Of a stretch of 23,279 nucleotides of DNA, positions 1-8,218 are shown in pieces. The notes beneath the pieces are model-generated. The model was not told where the DNA came from. It saw only the letters and a list, made by a program, of their open reading frames with translations, and did not search any database. Numbering within the stretch: the first letter of the stretch is position 1; every line of letters starts with the position of its first letter. A program made the position numbers and the translations under genes. This stretch comes from Ruminococcaceae bacterium UBA5579 (GTDB taxonomy: Bacteria > Bacillota > Clostridia > Oscillospirales > Ruminococcaceae): the NCBI GenBank assembly GCA_002425305.1, contig DILZ01000015.1, forward strand, positions 1 through 23,279, written 5' to 3'.

Positions 1-1
1 A

Positions 2-1231
2 AAAGAGAACATCAATACACTTGAAACCGACACCGAGATGATGTTGACGATAATGTCATGCTTTGCCCAAGCCGAGTCAGAGTCGATAAGCAAAAATGTG
101 GCTTGGGGCATTCGGCAGAGTTTCAAGAACGGTAATGTGCCTATGCAATATGCAAGGCTCCTCGGCTACCGAAAAGGCGATAATGAAGCTCCAGAGATTG
201 TCCCCGATGAAGCGGAGATCGTTCGGGAAATCTTCCGCCGATATCTTGACGGCTTAAGTATGGAGCAGATAGCGGACTGCTTGAACAAAAAGGGACTGAT
301 GACAAAAGGCAGCGGTTCACCTTACCGTAAAATAGTAATTCGGCGAATTCTGACAAACGAAAAATACACGGGCGACGCGCTCCTGCAAAAGACCTACATC
401 ACCGACTGCATTACCAAAAAGAGCCGTAAGAACAACGGCGAGCTGCCGATGTATCTGGTCAAGAACCATCATGAGCCTATTATATCCCGAGCCGACTTCA
501 ACCGAGTTCAAGAGGAAATGGCAAGGCGGTCTGCCAAACGAGCGATTGCCGACAAACTCACCAAGACCGATCAAGGCAAATACAGTGCGAAATATGCGCT
601 GTCGGAGCTGCTTATCTGTGGAGAATGCGGAACGCATTACCGTCGAGTGACATGGACGGCAAAAGGCTTCAAGGAGATAAAGTGGCGCTGCATAAACCGC
701 ATTCAATACGGCAAGAAAAAGTGCCACAATTCCCCTACCATTGACGAACAGGCACTCCACAAGGCAATCGTAAGCGCGATAAACGAGTTCTGCGAGGTCA
801 AGGACGATGTGGCAAAGGTGCTTCGGGAAGGCATAACCGAGGTGCTTGACCCGAATCTCAACGGCAGCGTACAGGCGGCACAGCAGCGGATCGACGAACT
901 CGCCCACAACATAGACGAGCTGATAAAGCTGGCGACCGTACCTGAAACCGCTGCCACAGCTATGGCGGATATCGAGAAATTCAGCGAGGAAATGAAAACG
1001 CTGCGAGAGTTCATTGAAACTGAAAAGGTGAAACAGATGACGGCACAAAGAGGCTCCGCTGAATTGGACGTGGTGCTGAAACGGCTCGAGAATGAGGACT
1101 TCACCATGACAGAATACGATGATGTGGCGGTGCGGCAGCTTATCGAAAAGGTCATGGTTGAGAGCAAAAACACCGTAACAGTGACCTTCAAGGGCGGTTT
1201 TGAAGTAAGAAAGGGGTTAAATGGAGATTGA
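2..1231 (+). CDS. Large serine recombinase, C-terminal part (5' end outside window)
   Basis: The frame is open from base 2, so the gene starts before the window. What remains begins at the end of the catalytic domain (TLETDTEMM, then the long helix with FAQAESESISKNV). The Recombinase domain follows (RLLGYRKG, IVREIFRRYLDG, IRRILTNEKYTGD), then a zinc ribbon with CGECG and later Cys pairs, and a helical coiled-coil region near the end. The catalytic Ser lies in the missing part. The family integrates and excises conjugative or mobilizable elements and some phages by serine-mediated strand exchange at att sites. It is the first of three overlapping genes at what looks like the end of a mobile element. 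Family assignment is firm; the specific element is unknown. Confidence 0.93.
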   Translation, partial: KENINTLETDTEMMLTIMSCFAQAESESISKNVAWGIRQSFKNGNVPMQYARLLGYRKGDNEAPEIVPDEAEIVREIFRRYLDGLSMEQIADCLNKKGLMTKGSGSPYRKIVIRRILTNEKYTGDALLQKTYITDCITKKSRKNNGELPMYLVKNHHEPIISRADFNRVQEEMARRSAKRAIADKLTKTDQGKYSAKYALSELLICGECGTHYRRVTWTAKGFKEIKWRCINRIQYGKKKCHNSPTIDEQALHKAIVSAINEFCEVKDDVAKVLREGITEVLDPNLNGSVQAAQQRIDELAHNIDELIKLATVPETAATAMADIEKFSEEMKTLREFIETEKVKQMTAQRGSAELDVVLKRLENEDFTMTEYDDVAVRQLIEKVMVESKNTVTVTFKGGFEVRKGLNGD

Positions 1232-1355
1232 GATTCCGGCATGGCTTTACGAGTTGCTTCTGATTGAGGCAGCGCAAACGGATTCCGCGGTCGAGGAGAT
1301 CGCGGAATCTGCTTTCAGAAATTTTATCGAAAGGAATGAAAACATTGGCAACTAA
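1221..1355 (+). CDS. Small 44-residue protein overlapping the recombinase end
   Basis: ATG at 1221 lies 11 bases inside the recombinase gene, with AGGGG at 1212-1216 as ribosome binding site. The frame runs to TAA at 1353-1355. The protein begins MEIEIPAWLYELLLIEA and ends in FRNFIERNENIGN, and appears to be helical and acidic. It overlaps the next gene by 20 bases, so the three genes are probably translationally coupled. I do not recognise the family. Its position between recombinase and DNA-binding protein suggests a small accessory of the mobile element. The good RBS and the overlaps at both ends support it as a real gene. Confidence 0.6.
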   Translation: MEIEIPAWLYELLLIEAAQTDSAVEEIAESAFRNFIERNENIGN

Positions 1356-1872
1356 CGAGAAAAAGGGCGTTACCGTCAAGATCGACGCGGATTTGCACGC
1401 CGAGGTCAAGAAATACATTGAGGAACACGGAATGACAATGGGGGATTTCGTAGCTTTGGCATTACAGGACGAACTCCACCCGAAACTTAGTATCAAGGAG
1501 GACAAGAACATGGGCAATATGCGAACATTGGCATTTCAAGTGCCGGAGGAACTTTTTCAGCAGATTAAGGACTATCTGCAGCGCAACAACATGACCCAAA
1601 AGGATTTTGTAATTGGTCTTATCGAAAACGAGATCAACCGCGATCTGACACAAAGAGCAGCGCAGTCGAACGTCGAGGAAAAGGCGGACGTGTCGCGCGA
1701 TTTGAGCGAGGTTTCCGCCGAGGTCGGGGAACAACCCGAGGAACAGGAAAACGCCGCTGTTTCAACCGATTTTGACGACGAGGATGAGGAAACCGAGGAG
1801 CTCGATGAGGACGAGGATTTGGATGAGGATCAGGACGAGTACGAGGGTATGGGTATGTCGATGGAGATGTAA
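1336..1872 (+). CDS. Tandem ribbon-helix-helix-like DNA-binding protein with acidic tail
   Basis: 178 residues from ATG 1336. Two similar units are visible: VTVKIDADLHAEVKKYIEEH...FVALALQDEL at about residues 12-47, and LAFQVPEELFQQIKDYLQRN...FVIGLIENEI at about residues 62-98. Each has a short strand followed by two helices, as in Arc/MetJ-type ribbon-helix-helix proteins. After residue about 130 the protein is almost entirely Asp/Glu, ending in GMGMSMEM. AAAGGA abuts the ATG, so initiation at TTG 1345 (9 bases beyond the RBS) is also possible. Such proteins beside recombinases usually regulate the element or act in DNA processing. The exact role is inferred only from family and context. Confidence 0.8.
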   Translation: MKTLATNEKKGVTVKIDADLHAEVKKYIEEHGMTMGDFVALALQDELHPKLSIKEDKNMGNMRTLAFQVPEELFQQIKDYLQRNNMTQKDFVIGLIENEINRDLTQRAAQSNVEEKADVSRDLSEVSAEVGEQPEEQENAAVSTDFDDEDEETEELDEDEDLDEDQDEYEGMGMSMEM

Positions 1873-1884
1873 GTTAAGCCACTA

Positions 1885-1920
1885 TGTAGAAATCCGAATA
1901 GCAAAATTCGGATTTCTACA
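1885..1920. repeat. Perfect 15-bp inverted repeat after the recombinase operon
   Basis: TGTAGAAATCCGAAT at 1885-1899 and its exact reverse complement at 1906-1920, with a 6-base loop AGCAAA. It lies 12 bases past the stop of the DNA-binding protein. No T-run follows, so it is not a typical intrinsic terminator. It could be an operator, an att-flanking site or an RNA 3' hairpin. Confidence 0.75.
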
Positions 1921-1921
1921 A

Positions 1922-2070
1922 AATTGGAAATTTTCAGTTGCTTTGTGTTTGGCTAAATCTAACAAAGTTTTAATCCGAGAATTGACAAAAAATACAAAAA
2001 TCGTGCATTTCATGCAAAATTTCGACATCTTGCGCAAGGTTGCGAGTTCTGGGCAATTTCCAATTGGAAA
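1922..2070. other. Palindrome-rich intergenic segment at the mobile-element boundary
   Basis: Within about 150 bases are TGCAT-TTC-ATGCA (2004-2016), CTTGCGCAAG (2029-2038) and TTTCCAATTGGAAA (2057-2070). AATTGGAAATT at 1922-1932 is also matched in inverted orientation at 2055-2065. Together with the 1885-1920 repeat this gap is far richer in dyads than other gaps here. It holds no gene I can support. Because it follows the recombinase operon directly and precedes an A+T-rich island, it is a reasonable place to look for an att site or a regulatory region. Confidence 0.4.
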
Positions 2071-2075
2071 ATCGG

Positions 2076-2104
2076 TTGATTTCATAGTAAATATATGGTA
2101 TACT
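2076..2104 (+). promoter_or_regulatory. Sigma-A-type promoter for the NACHT gene
   Basis: TTGATT (2076-2081), 17 bases, TATACT (2099-2104). It lies about 85 bases before the TTG start with AGGTGA ribosome binding site (2181-2186). Confidence 0.6.
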
Positions 2105-2190
2105 TATTATAAATACAAACATTAGATAATTGTATATTATAATTATATAGAGTTATGAGTTTATCGTAATGTTTTCAATGAGGTGATTTT

Positions 2191-3168
2191 TTGAAACGTT
2201 TGATTTTTAAGAATATATGTGAAAAGTATCTGAACATTACCAATGAGCAGGATATGTTGAGATTTTTTAATGACAAACTCTGCTATAATAAATTCAGCCT
2301 TTCAAATGATGGTCAAGTATGTAAGCATCTCTTCGAAAGAACGATTGAAAGCGACAGTGCCATTCAGCACGCTCTTCTGAAATTTCCTAATGGCAGACTT
2401 GGTTCTTTTTTCGAGAGCTTTAATTTCAAAAGGTGCAGAGAAGCACTGCCCATTGTTGAAGCGCAGGAACTCGAAGAATTGAACCCCGCGATGATAGGTT
2501 TTGACACCTCAAAAAATCAAATGATTGGTGAAGTTATTAGGGCGGCTTTCAAAAGTGATTCGCGCGATGGTTTGGCACTTTGCCTGATAACGTCGCTGTA
2601 TCCTTGTGATTATACGGACGAGCAGGGAAACGCAGTACTTCTGCGTTCCGAGGACGATTATTCATATTGTCTTGTACGTTTGATAAGAAAATATAAGCGA
2701 ATGCTGGCGAACGAAAATTTTTTGAAAAAACACTCGTCACTTTCGATAATCACTGCCTTCAGAAAGGAAGCGGAAAGAATTAATGAAAAAGCAAAAGAGG
2801 ACTGCGGAAGATTTATCCCTGTGAGCTTTTCGGAACAATATCCCCGAATAAATGAAATGACGCTTCCGTTCTCTTATGAAAATGTTGAAAAAGGTAAGAA
2901 AGTCGAGAATCTGCCGTTAGAGGAAGTGTTCAAAAAAGACCCGAGAAAAAACATTATGGTTAAGGGTCCCGGCGGATGCGGCAAGACATTCAGCTTGATC
3001 GGTCTCGCGGAGAGCTTGCTTGACGATGAGAACGAAAATACTATACCCGTCTATGTGCAGCTTAACGACTATAAAAAAGTCACAAGTCGCTTCTTAGCTA
3101 TGTTTATGAGTTGCTCTTTGACTATGACGGCTCCGAGCTCACTCCCGAAAAAGCAGGGAATGGAATGA
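2191..3168 (+). CDS. NACHT-type STAND NTPase, N-terminal part (frameshifted gene)
   Basis: Starts at TTG 2191 behind AGGTGA (2181-2186); no ATG is better placed. About 250 N-terminal residues of a type I do not recognise are followed by Walker A GPGGCGKT at residues 259-266 and the NACHT strand TIPVYVQLNDYKK. The frame then goes wrong at an A6 run (3073-3078), and the last 30 or so residues are out-of-frame. The correct continuation (SHKSLLSYVYELL) is in the frame one base back, which runs on to 6392. Adding one A joins both parts into a single 1400-residue protein. Bacterial NACHT proteins are NLR-like sensors of phage infection that oligomerise on ATP binding. The N-terminal region would be the effector, of unknown activity. 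Confidence 0.85.
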   Translation: MKRLIFKNICEKYLNITNEQDMLRFFNDKLCYNKFSLSNDGQVCKHLFERTIESDSAIQHALLKFPNGRLGSFFESFNFKRCREALPIVEAQELEELNPAMIGFDTSKNQMIGEVIRAAFKSDSRDGLALCLITSLYPCDYTDEQGNAVLLRSEDDYSYCLVRLIRKYKRMLANENFLKKHSSLSIITAFRKEAERINEKAKEDCGRFIPVSFSEQYPRINEMTLPFSYENVEKGKKVENLPLEEVFKKDPRKNIMVKGPGGCGKTFSLIGLAESLLDDENENTIPVYVQLNDYKKVTSRFLAMFMSCSLTMTAPSSLPKKQGME

Positions 3169-6100
3169 CAGAGTGGTTTAGTATGGAGAGTGATGACCAA
3201 ATCTTGCTCTTGCTTGACGGCTTTAACGAGGTGCCGACCAAAGAGCTTCAAAGTGAGCTTTCAGCGAGTGTGCGGCATCTTGCGTCAAAAAACGATAAAA
3301 TTCGGTTTATAATTACCTCGAGATATGATATGAAGAACTGTTTTTTTATCGGCTCGCAGTCTGCCGTGGAATATTCGGCAAATATGCTTTCATCAAACTC
3401 AATAAAACAATATATTGATATATTTTTCGCCGGGAATCCTAATCGTACAAAAATTCTAAAAAACGTGATGGCACCCGGCAAAAAAGACCATGTGAAAGAA
3501 TTCCTGAAAACCCCCATGGCTTTGATAATGTATTGTCTTGTAAACTCACCCGATTTGAAGAATTCTCCGATTGATGATTTACAAACTTATGGCGATTTGA
3601 TGACGAAATATATTGAAAAGATAAAAGCCGGAAATGCAAAGGAGGGAGAAGAAAAAGAAGGCGCTTCTTTGTCTAATGTGGAAAAGCTCTTGCGGTGTGC
3701 CGGCTATTATATGACCGATAAAGGCGTGTTCAACTTCTATCCAAAGGATTTTAAAGATTTTGTTGCCGATGCCGAATTTAAAGAACTGATCGAGTGTTTT
3801 GATAAGCTCAAAAATCACATTTTTTTCAAAGATATAATAAAATGCGAAAAAGATGGCAGCCTTGAATTCAGACATCAGAATTATCGCGATTTTTTTGCAG
3901 CAAGCTTTTTAAGGGAAATTTTAGTTGAATATGGTCCCGATGAGATAAACAAATATTTTGGAACCAATATCATATCCCAAGAGGTTATGGTGCTTTTGGC
4001 AGATATTCTTAATGAGTATCGATACAAAAATGAAAGCGTCAATTCTGCGATACAAAATAGGCTTGATAATATTGATAAAGCCGAACTTACTTCGCCGGCA
4101 ATTTCGCAGATAATACGTGTTGCCGCAATAGGTCGAAATAACGATCTGTCGTTATTCAATTTCAGCGAGCTTGACTTGTCAGACACCTCATTAAATAGCA
4201 TTAAACTTTATAAAAATAATAAAATTACTGCGAATTTTGAAGACGCAGTGATAAAGAAATATACCCTTAACGCACTCGGGCAACCCGGCGCAGTATTCTC
4301 TATGCTTTGGGTTGAAAAAAGATTTCTGGTTAGTTTTTCCAAGCTCGGGTTTTTCTGTTTTGATATGAAGATTAGAAAACATTATCGGATAACGGACTAT
4401 CCCGAATACGCAGTTCGCGCGGCTCTTCTTCTGAATAAACAATTTATTTTAACAGGCGATGATAACGGAAAAATAACGCTTTGGAGTTACGAGATCAATT
4501 ATGATGTTTTTCATATTAAAGAGGAAGCTCGCGAGTTTTTGCAGTGCAGCGGCACGGCAAGCACTAAGGTACTGGATGTCGTTGAATTTGACGATAAAAT
4601 TTTTGTATCTACAGAGGGTGGAGGCGTGTGGAGCCTTCAGGCAGAAGGCTGTCGTCTGACAGTTCCGCATAATGAGAAGATTTCATTTAATATTGAGAAA
4701 TCAAAGTCCTTTCCGTGCAGGCTCACTTTCAAAGGCGATAATTTATATTGCTCTTTCGGAAATGTCATTAAGAAGCTCACAAGGGGCGACGCTGTTTTTT
4801 TCGATTATTACAAGGTCAACAGCGGCAAGATCATTGATATTGCAGCAGTGGAATTAGGCTTTGGAGAAGTTATGCTTATAAATATTGAAATCACGGGTGA
4901 TAAGGGAAGCAGCTCTTCAAAAGTCATTGCCGTTAAAAAGCAGAAAGAGTATCCGGTAACAGACAGAACGCATGAAGGAAGAACGGGCTTTAAAGGCTGG
5001 AATTCTTTTTGTGAGACGTCTAGTAATGAAGTTTATCTTGCCGCCAACATTGAAGACTCACCGGAAAGCGCCGGGCTGCTGAAGATTTCCTCTGATTCAA
5101 ATAGCGAATATCTGGGCGTGGATTATTTCGGAAACAGACACTCAATGTCCGTAAACTGCGCGGTATGCTTTAATTATAACACCAAAGAATATATTGCCAC
5201 AGGATCAACCGAAAGATCAGTGGAAATATTGGAAGCCCAGGGTGACGGCGGTACACTCTTATATCATCTTGATGGACACGATAACGGGATACATTATATT
5301 GATGTAGTAAGCGATGAAGTGATTTATGCTGCACATTATAGTGGAGAGGTAAGCAAATGGATGGAGTGCGGCGATGGTTGGCGCTGTATGCAGGTTTGGG
5401 CGCCGCATGATAACTGGGTATGGGAGTGTCGCTATGTCAGCATTAAAAATGAAGGTTATGTAATTTCCTGCTCGTATGACAACAAGCTCTCGGTTATAAG
5501 CGAGCGAACAGGTGAAACACTAATGATAACCGAACCCGTAAGCAGGGTATTGTCGTTTGGATTTCTTTCCGATGATACTATTTTGACCGGCTATAACGAC
5601 ATCGATGGCAAAACAGTTTTGCGTGCGTTTAAAATTGATTTTTCCAATTGCAGCTATATCTCTTTGCCCGAAATAAAAACGCTCGGTGAAATGAAGTATG
5701 ATCTGCGTTCCATTCATACCGTAAAAGAAGGCGAAAAAAAACGGTTGCTGCTTTGTGCAAACAATAAAGACAGCAACAAGCCGGGAACTGTTTTCAGCAT
5801 TTGCGAAGGGCAGGACAAGCTGGATAAGGTATGGGAAATCAGCGAAGAAAACAAAAGGGTAATAATTCGCTATATCGATGAAATCAGTTTTGACGATAAA
5901 ACAATAATGGCATGCGGCGGCGATTACAGCGATGAATCGGTCAGAAATGCATTTTGTGTTATCATATCTGACTACAACGATAAAGATATCCCGGTTTTTA
6001 TTGACAGTGCAGACGGATGCTCATCGCTCAGACTTGTTAAGTATGACGGCAAGTTATACTTTGTTGCGGGGAATTATAGTGGGCATATTTACATATATAT

Positions 6101-6392
6101 AATTGACCTCGAAATGAGAAAGGCAAAGCGTGCTTATATCTACCCTTCCCTTAACGACAAGGTATTAAACCTTCAATATCGTGATGGCAAGGTGTTCTTT
6201 TCAACTTTAAACGGAAAGGTTTATTCTTTGTCATTTAAAGATGCAGTCTCGGGCAACGCAGTTCCGGAGAAAATATTCCAAGCAATATCCGGTTTGAGGT
6301 GCTGCTATGTGGATTTTACCAACATTAATAGAAACAAATCCAAGCTCCCCGAGGATTTTAGGGAAATAATGGGTTATTATGGAAAGGTGTGA
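3111..6392 (+). CDS. NACHT-type STAND NTPase, C-terminal part with beta-propeller sensor
   Basis: This is the rest of the gene beginning at 2191. The correct frame is open back to 3075, and the nominal TTG at 3111 has no convincing RBS. Visible features are Walker B ILLLLDGFNEVP (Asp at residue 36), sensor-1 FIITSRYD, the winged-helix segment FLKTPMALIMY, and the NACHT-end motif FRHQNYRDFFAASFL from residue 253. From about residue 395 to the end there are repeated four-strand blades with WD-like patterns (LTGDDNGKITLW, LDGHDNGIHYIDV, VISCSYDNKLSVI, VAGNYSGHIYIY), that is, a beta-propeller probably acting as the sensor. The next gene starts 5 bases after the stop, so the genes form an operon. 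Whether functional protein is made depends on the A-run frameshift. Confidence 0.85.
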   Translation: MLFDYDGSELTPEKAGNGMTEWFSMESDDQILLLLDGFNEVPTKELQSELSASVRHLASKNDKIRFIITSRYDMKNCFFIGSQSAVEYSANMLSSNSIKQYIDIFFAGNPNRTKILKNVMAPGKKDHVKEFLKTPMALIMYCLVNSPDLKNSPIDDLQTYGDLMTKYIEKIKAGNAKEGEEKEGASLSNVEKLLRCAGYYMTDKGVFNFYPKDFKDFVADAEFKELIECFDKLKNHIFFKDIIKCEKDGSLEFRHQNYRDFFAASFLREILVEYGPDEINKYFGTNIISQEVMVLLADILNEYRYKNESVNSAIQNRLDNIDKAELTSPAISQIIRVAAIGRNNDLSLFNFSELDLSDTSLNSIKLYKNNKITANFEDAVIKKYTLNALGQPGAVFSMLWVEKRFLVSFSKLGFFCFDMKIRKHYRITDYPEYAVRAALLLNKQFILTGDDNGKITLWSYEINYDVFHIKEEAREFLQCSGTASTKVLDVVEFDDKIFVSTEGGGVWSLQAEGCRLTVPHNEKISFNIEKSKSFPCRLTFKGDNLYCSFGNVIKKLTRGDAVFFDYYKVNSGKIIDIAAVELGFGEVMLINIEITGDKGSSSSKVIAVKKQKEYPVTDRTHEGRTGFKGWNSFCETSSNEVYLAANIEDSPESAGLLKISSDSNSEYLGVDYFGNRHSMSVNCAVCFNYNTKEYIATGSTERSVEILEAQGDGGTLLYHLDGHDNGIHYIDVVSDEVIYAAHYSGEVSKWMECGDGWRCMQVWAPHDNWVWECRYVSIKNEGYVISCSYDNKLSVISERTGETLMITEPVSRVLSFGFLSDDTILTGYNDIDGKTVLRAFKIDFSNCSYISLPEIKTLGEMKYDLRSIHTVKEGEKKRLLLCANNKDSNKPGTVFSICEGQDKLDKVWEISEENKRVIIRYIDEISFDDKTIMACGGDYSDESVRNAFCVIISDYNDKDIPVFIDSADGCSSLRLVKYDGKLYFVAGNYSGHIYIYIIDLEMRKAKRAYIYPSLNDKVLNLQYRDGKVFFSTLNGKVYSLSFKDAVSGNAVPEKIFQAISGLRCCYVDFTNINRNKSKLPEDFREIMGYYGKV

Positions 6393-6432
6393 CACTAATG
6401 ATGCATCAGTTTGTTAAAAAAATGGTATCAGG

Positions 6433-7224
6433 ATGGTGGAATTGTCAGCTATCAAAGCAACGGGTATTGCCGATGCGTTTTTTACCACCAGAATAGGAGG
6501 AATCTCACAGGGGACCTACGCTGAAATGAACTGCAACATTTATAAAAAGCTGGATATAGATAATGGAAGAGAAAACTTCCGCTTGGCATGTCAAGCGCTT
6601 GAGATCGATCCGGAAACTGTTATTACTAACAGACTTATTTACCTCACAGACATTGTTCGTTGTGTAGGAAAAGAAGATATAATTGATATATTTGACGAGC
6701 CTGCTTCGGCGCATGCTGACGGTCTTGTGACTAACGATCCGGACATTGCGCTTTATATGTATGCTGCGGATTGCGCAATAATATTTCTTGCGGACAGTGA
6801 GAAACGTGTCATTGGAGCACTGCATGCCGGGTGGAAAGGCAGTCTTATCCCTATCATCGAAAACACAGTCGCGGTAATGCGTGACAAATACGGCTGCTGT
6901 TCGGAAAATATTGTTGCGCAGATTTGTCCGTCAATAGAGCAGTGTTGCTTTGAAACGGGCTTTGAGGTAGCTGAACAGTTTGAGGAAAACGGGTTTTCAG
7001 AATTTATTTACTATGAAGGCGAAAAACCGCATATAGATCTTAACGGTGTCAATCTTAAGCGATTGATGAATGCAGGACTGAAAAAAGAAAACATCAGTAA
7101 GGTCGGAATTTGCACCTGTTGTCACTCTGATTTGTTTCACAGCTACCGCAGAGGTCCCGTTGACGAAAACGGTGTTCATCTTAACGGAATGAACGGGGCG
7201 TTTATTCGACTGAAAAGGCAATAA
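6433..7224 (+). CDS. Divergent LACC1/YfiH-family protein (purine nucleoside phosphorylase, 'polyphenol oxidase')
   Basis: 263 residues from ATG 6433. Family marks are FFTTRIGGIS, AADCAIIFLAD with Cys114, LHAGWKG with His131 (17 apart, as in the family), CCFETG, and SYRRGPVDENGVHLNG. Known members are zinc enzymes that phosphorolyse or deaminate purine nucleosides. The first metal-ligand His, in the usual QxH motif, is absent: the segment reads NRLIYLTDIV with Tyr at about residue 70. The original start is probably ATG 6398 behind GGAAAGGTG (6381-6389), encoding MMHQFVKK. An A7 run (6416-6422) is one A short of continuing as KKNGIRMVELSA, so the first dozen residues are frameshifted. It is cotranscribed with the NACHT gene; use as an effector or accessory is inference. 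Confidence 0.85.
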   Translation: MVELSAIKATGIADAFFTTRIGGISQGTYAEMNCNIYKKLDIDNGRENFRLACQALEIDPETVITNRLIYLTDIVRCVGKEDIIDIFDEPASAHADGLVTNDPDIALYMYAADCAIIFLADSEKRVIGALHAGWKGSLIPIIENTVAVMRDKYGCCSENIVAQICPSIEQCCFETGFEVAEQFEENGFSEFIYYEGEKPHIDLNGVNLKRLMNAGLKKENISKVGICTCCHSDLFHSYRRGPVDENGVHLNGMNGAFIRLKRQ

Positions 7225-7305
7225 CAAATTTCTGCAAGTCTACTAATGACGGAAACCTTTGGTTGAGGTGTGAGGACAGAGTTCCTTGCATACGAAGCCA
7301 CACCA

Positions 7306-7341
7306 ATCGATTTTGGTCTGAATTACAGACTGAAAACCGAT
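7306..7341. other. Imperfect hairpin between operon genes
   Basis: ATCGATTTTGGTCTG (7306-7320) pairs with CAGACTGAAAACCGAT (7326-7341) around AATTA. There is no T-run after it. It lies in the 170-base gap before the next gene and may be a processing or regulatory structure. I see nothing else in the gap. Confidence 0.45.
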
Positions 7342-7456
7342 ATAAGATATTAAAAGTACGGATTGATATTGTATGTTTTGTGGGGTGATCAATTTTGGAG
7401 ATGAATAAATCCGATTTGGAAAAAAAAAGTCCGAATTTACCGATATATCCGGGCGT

Positions 7457-8218
7457 TTGATGGAAGCTGATTACAGTTCCTGTATCGACATTATGGAAAG
7501 ATTTCTTGATTATATCGAGAAAACCGAATTCATTATGAATTATATAAAATCATGCGGCGGGTTTTCCGATAAAATAAGAGAGGACTTTGAAAGCGTTCTT
7601 CGAGGGAACGGTCGTTTTCGATTTAAATTAGGTATTGGCAAGGAAAAAGAAATTTCCGAAATTTACTCTATAATTAAAATTTTATGCGAAAGAGAAGACC
7701 AATTCATTCCGAAAGGATTGTTGTATGCTTATTCAAACGCAGAAAAAAATAACGATTTGATGGTCAAGAATTTTAATCGTAACATCGTTTCTGTACTTAT
7801 AGAGCACATAAAAAACTATATAAAGGAAGTGGATTTTGAAATGGGTTCAGATGCCAAAACAGTAACATACATCAGTAATGGCGGGCAGCTTATTGTTGTC
7901 AAAGATAAAGCAAACGCACACGTTGTCCAAAACAACGGCATGGAAATTAAAGAACTCAAAGACCTTATCGATGAAATGCGAAACAGTCTTGCCAATAATC
8001 TTTCGGACGAGGACAAGCAGGAAGCCGTTGAAAGCATAGGTGTTATTGAACAGGAGCTGAGTTCCAATGCGCCTGATGAAGCGTTAGTAACGACGCATTT
8101 TAAGCTGCTTAAGAAGATTGACAGCGGTGTGAAGTTTACAAGCGCTTGCTGTGCAATTGCAACATTTGCAGATAGATTATATCCGTTTTTAGGTCAAATT
8201 GCTCAGATGTTTCGTTAA
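7457..8218 (+). CDS. Unknown protein, third gene of the NACHT module (frameshifted N terminus)
   Basis: The intact frame gives 253 residues with no recognised enzyme motif. The N-terminal half is helical. Around residue 130 is a Gly/Asn-rich hairpin (YISNGGQLIVV, VVQNNG), then a charged helix (ELKDLIDEMRNSL...SDEDKQEAVESI) and a hydrophobic end (ACCAIATFADRLYPFLGQI). Such C-terminal tails occur in proteins near phage-defence genes, which is only a resemblance. The real start is probably TTG 7395 (or ATG 7401) behind GGGGTGA (7382-7388). Translation reaches an A9 run (7420-7428) and then stops at TGA after 19 codons counting from ATG 7401. One more A would fuse it into this frame (EKKKSEFTDISGRLMEADYSS), giving 274 residues. 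Confidence 0.7.
   Translation: MMEADYSSCIDIMERFLDYIEKTEFIMNYIKSCGGFSDKIREDFESVLRGNGRFRFKLGIGKEKEISEIYSIIKILCEREDQFIPKGLLYAYSNAEKNNDLMVKNFNRNIVSVLIEHIKNYIKEVDFEMGSDAKTVTYISNGGQLIVVKDKANAHVVQNNGMEIKELKDLIDEMRNSLANNLSDEDKQEAVESIGVIEQELSSNAPDEALVTTHFKLLKKIDSGVKFTSACCAIATFADRLYPFLGQIAQMFR

Noticed and set aside
1885..1920. Rho-independent terminator of the recombinase operon
   Set aside because: The stem is strong but is followed by AAAATTGG instead of a T-run; kept only as an inverted repeat.
3070..3082. Programmed -1 ribosomal frameshift in the NACHT gene
   Set aside because: The site is TAT AAA AAA GTC in the zero frame. After a -1 slip the P-site codon would pair with TAA, so it is not a canonical X XXY YYZ heptamer. 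No strong downstream hairpin was seen. A missing A is simpler.
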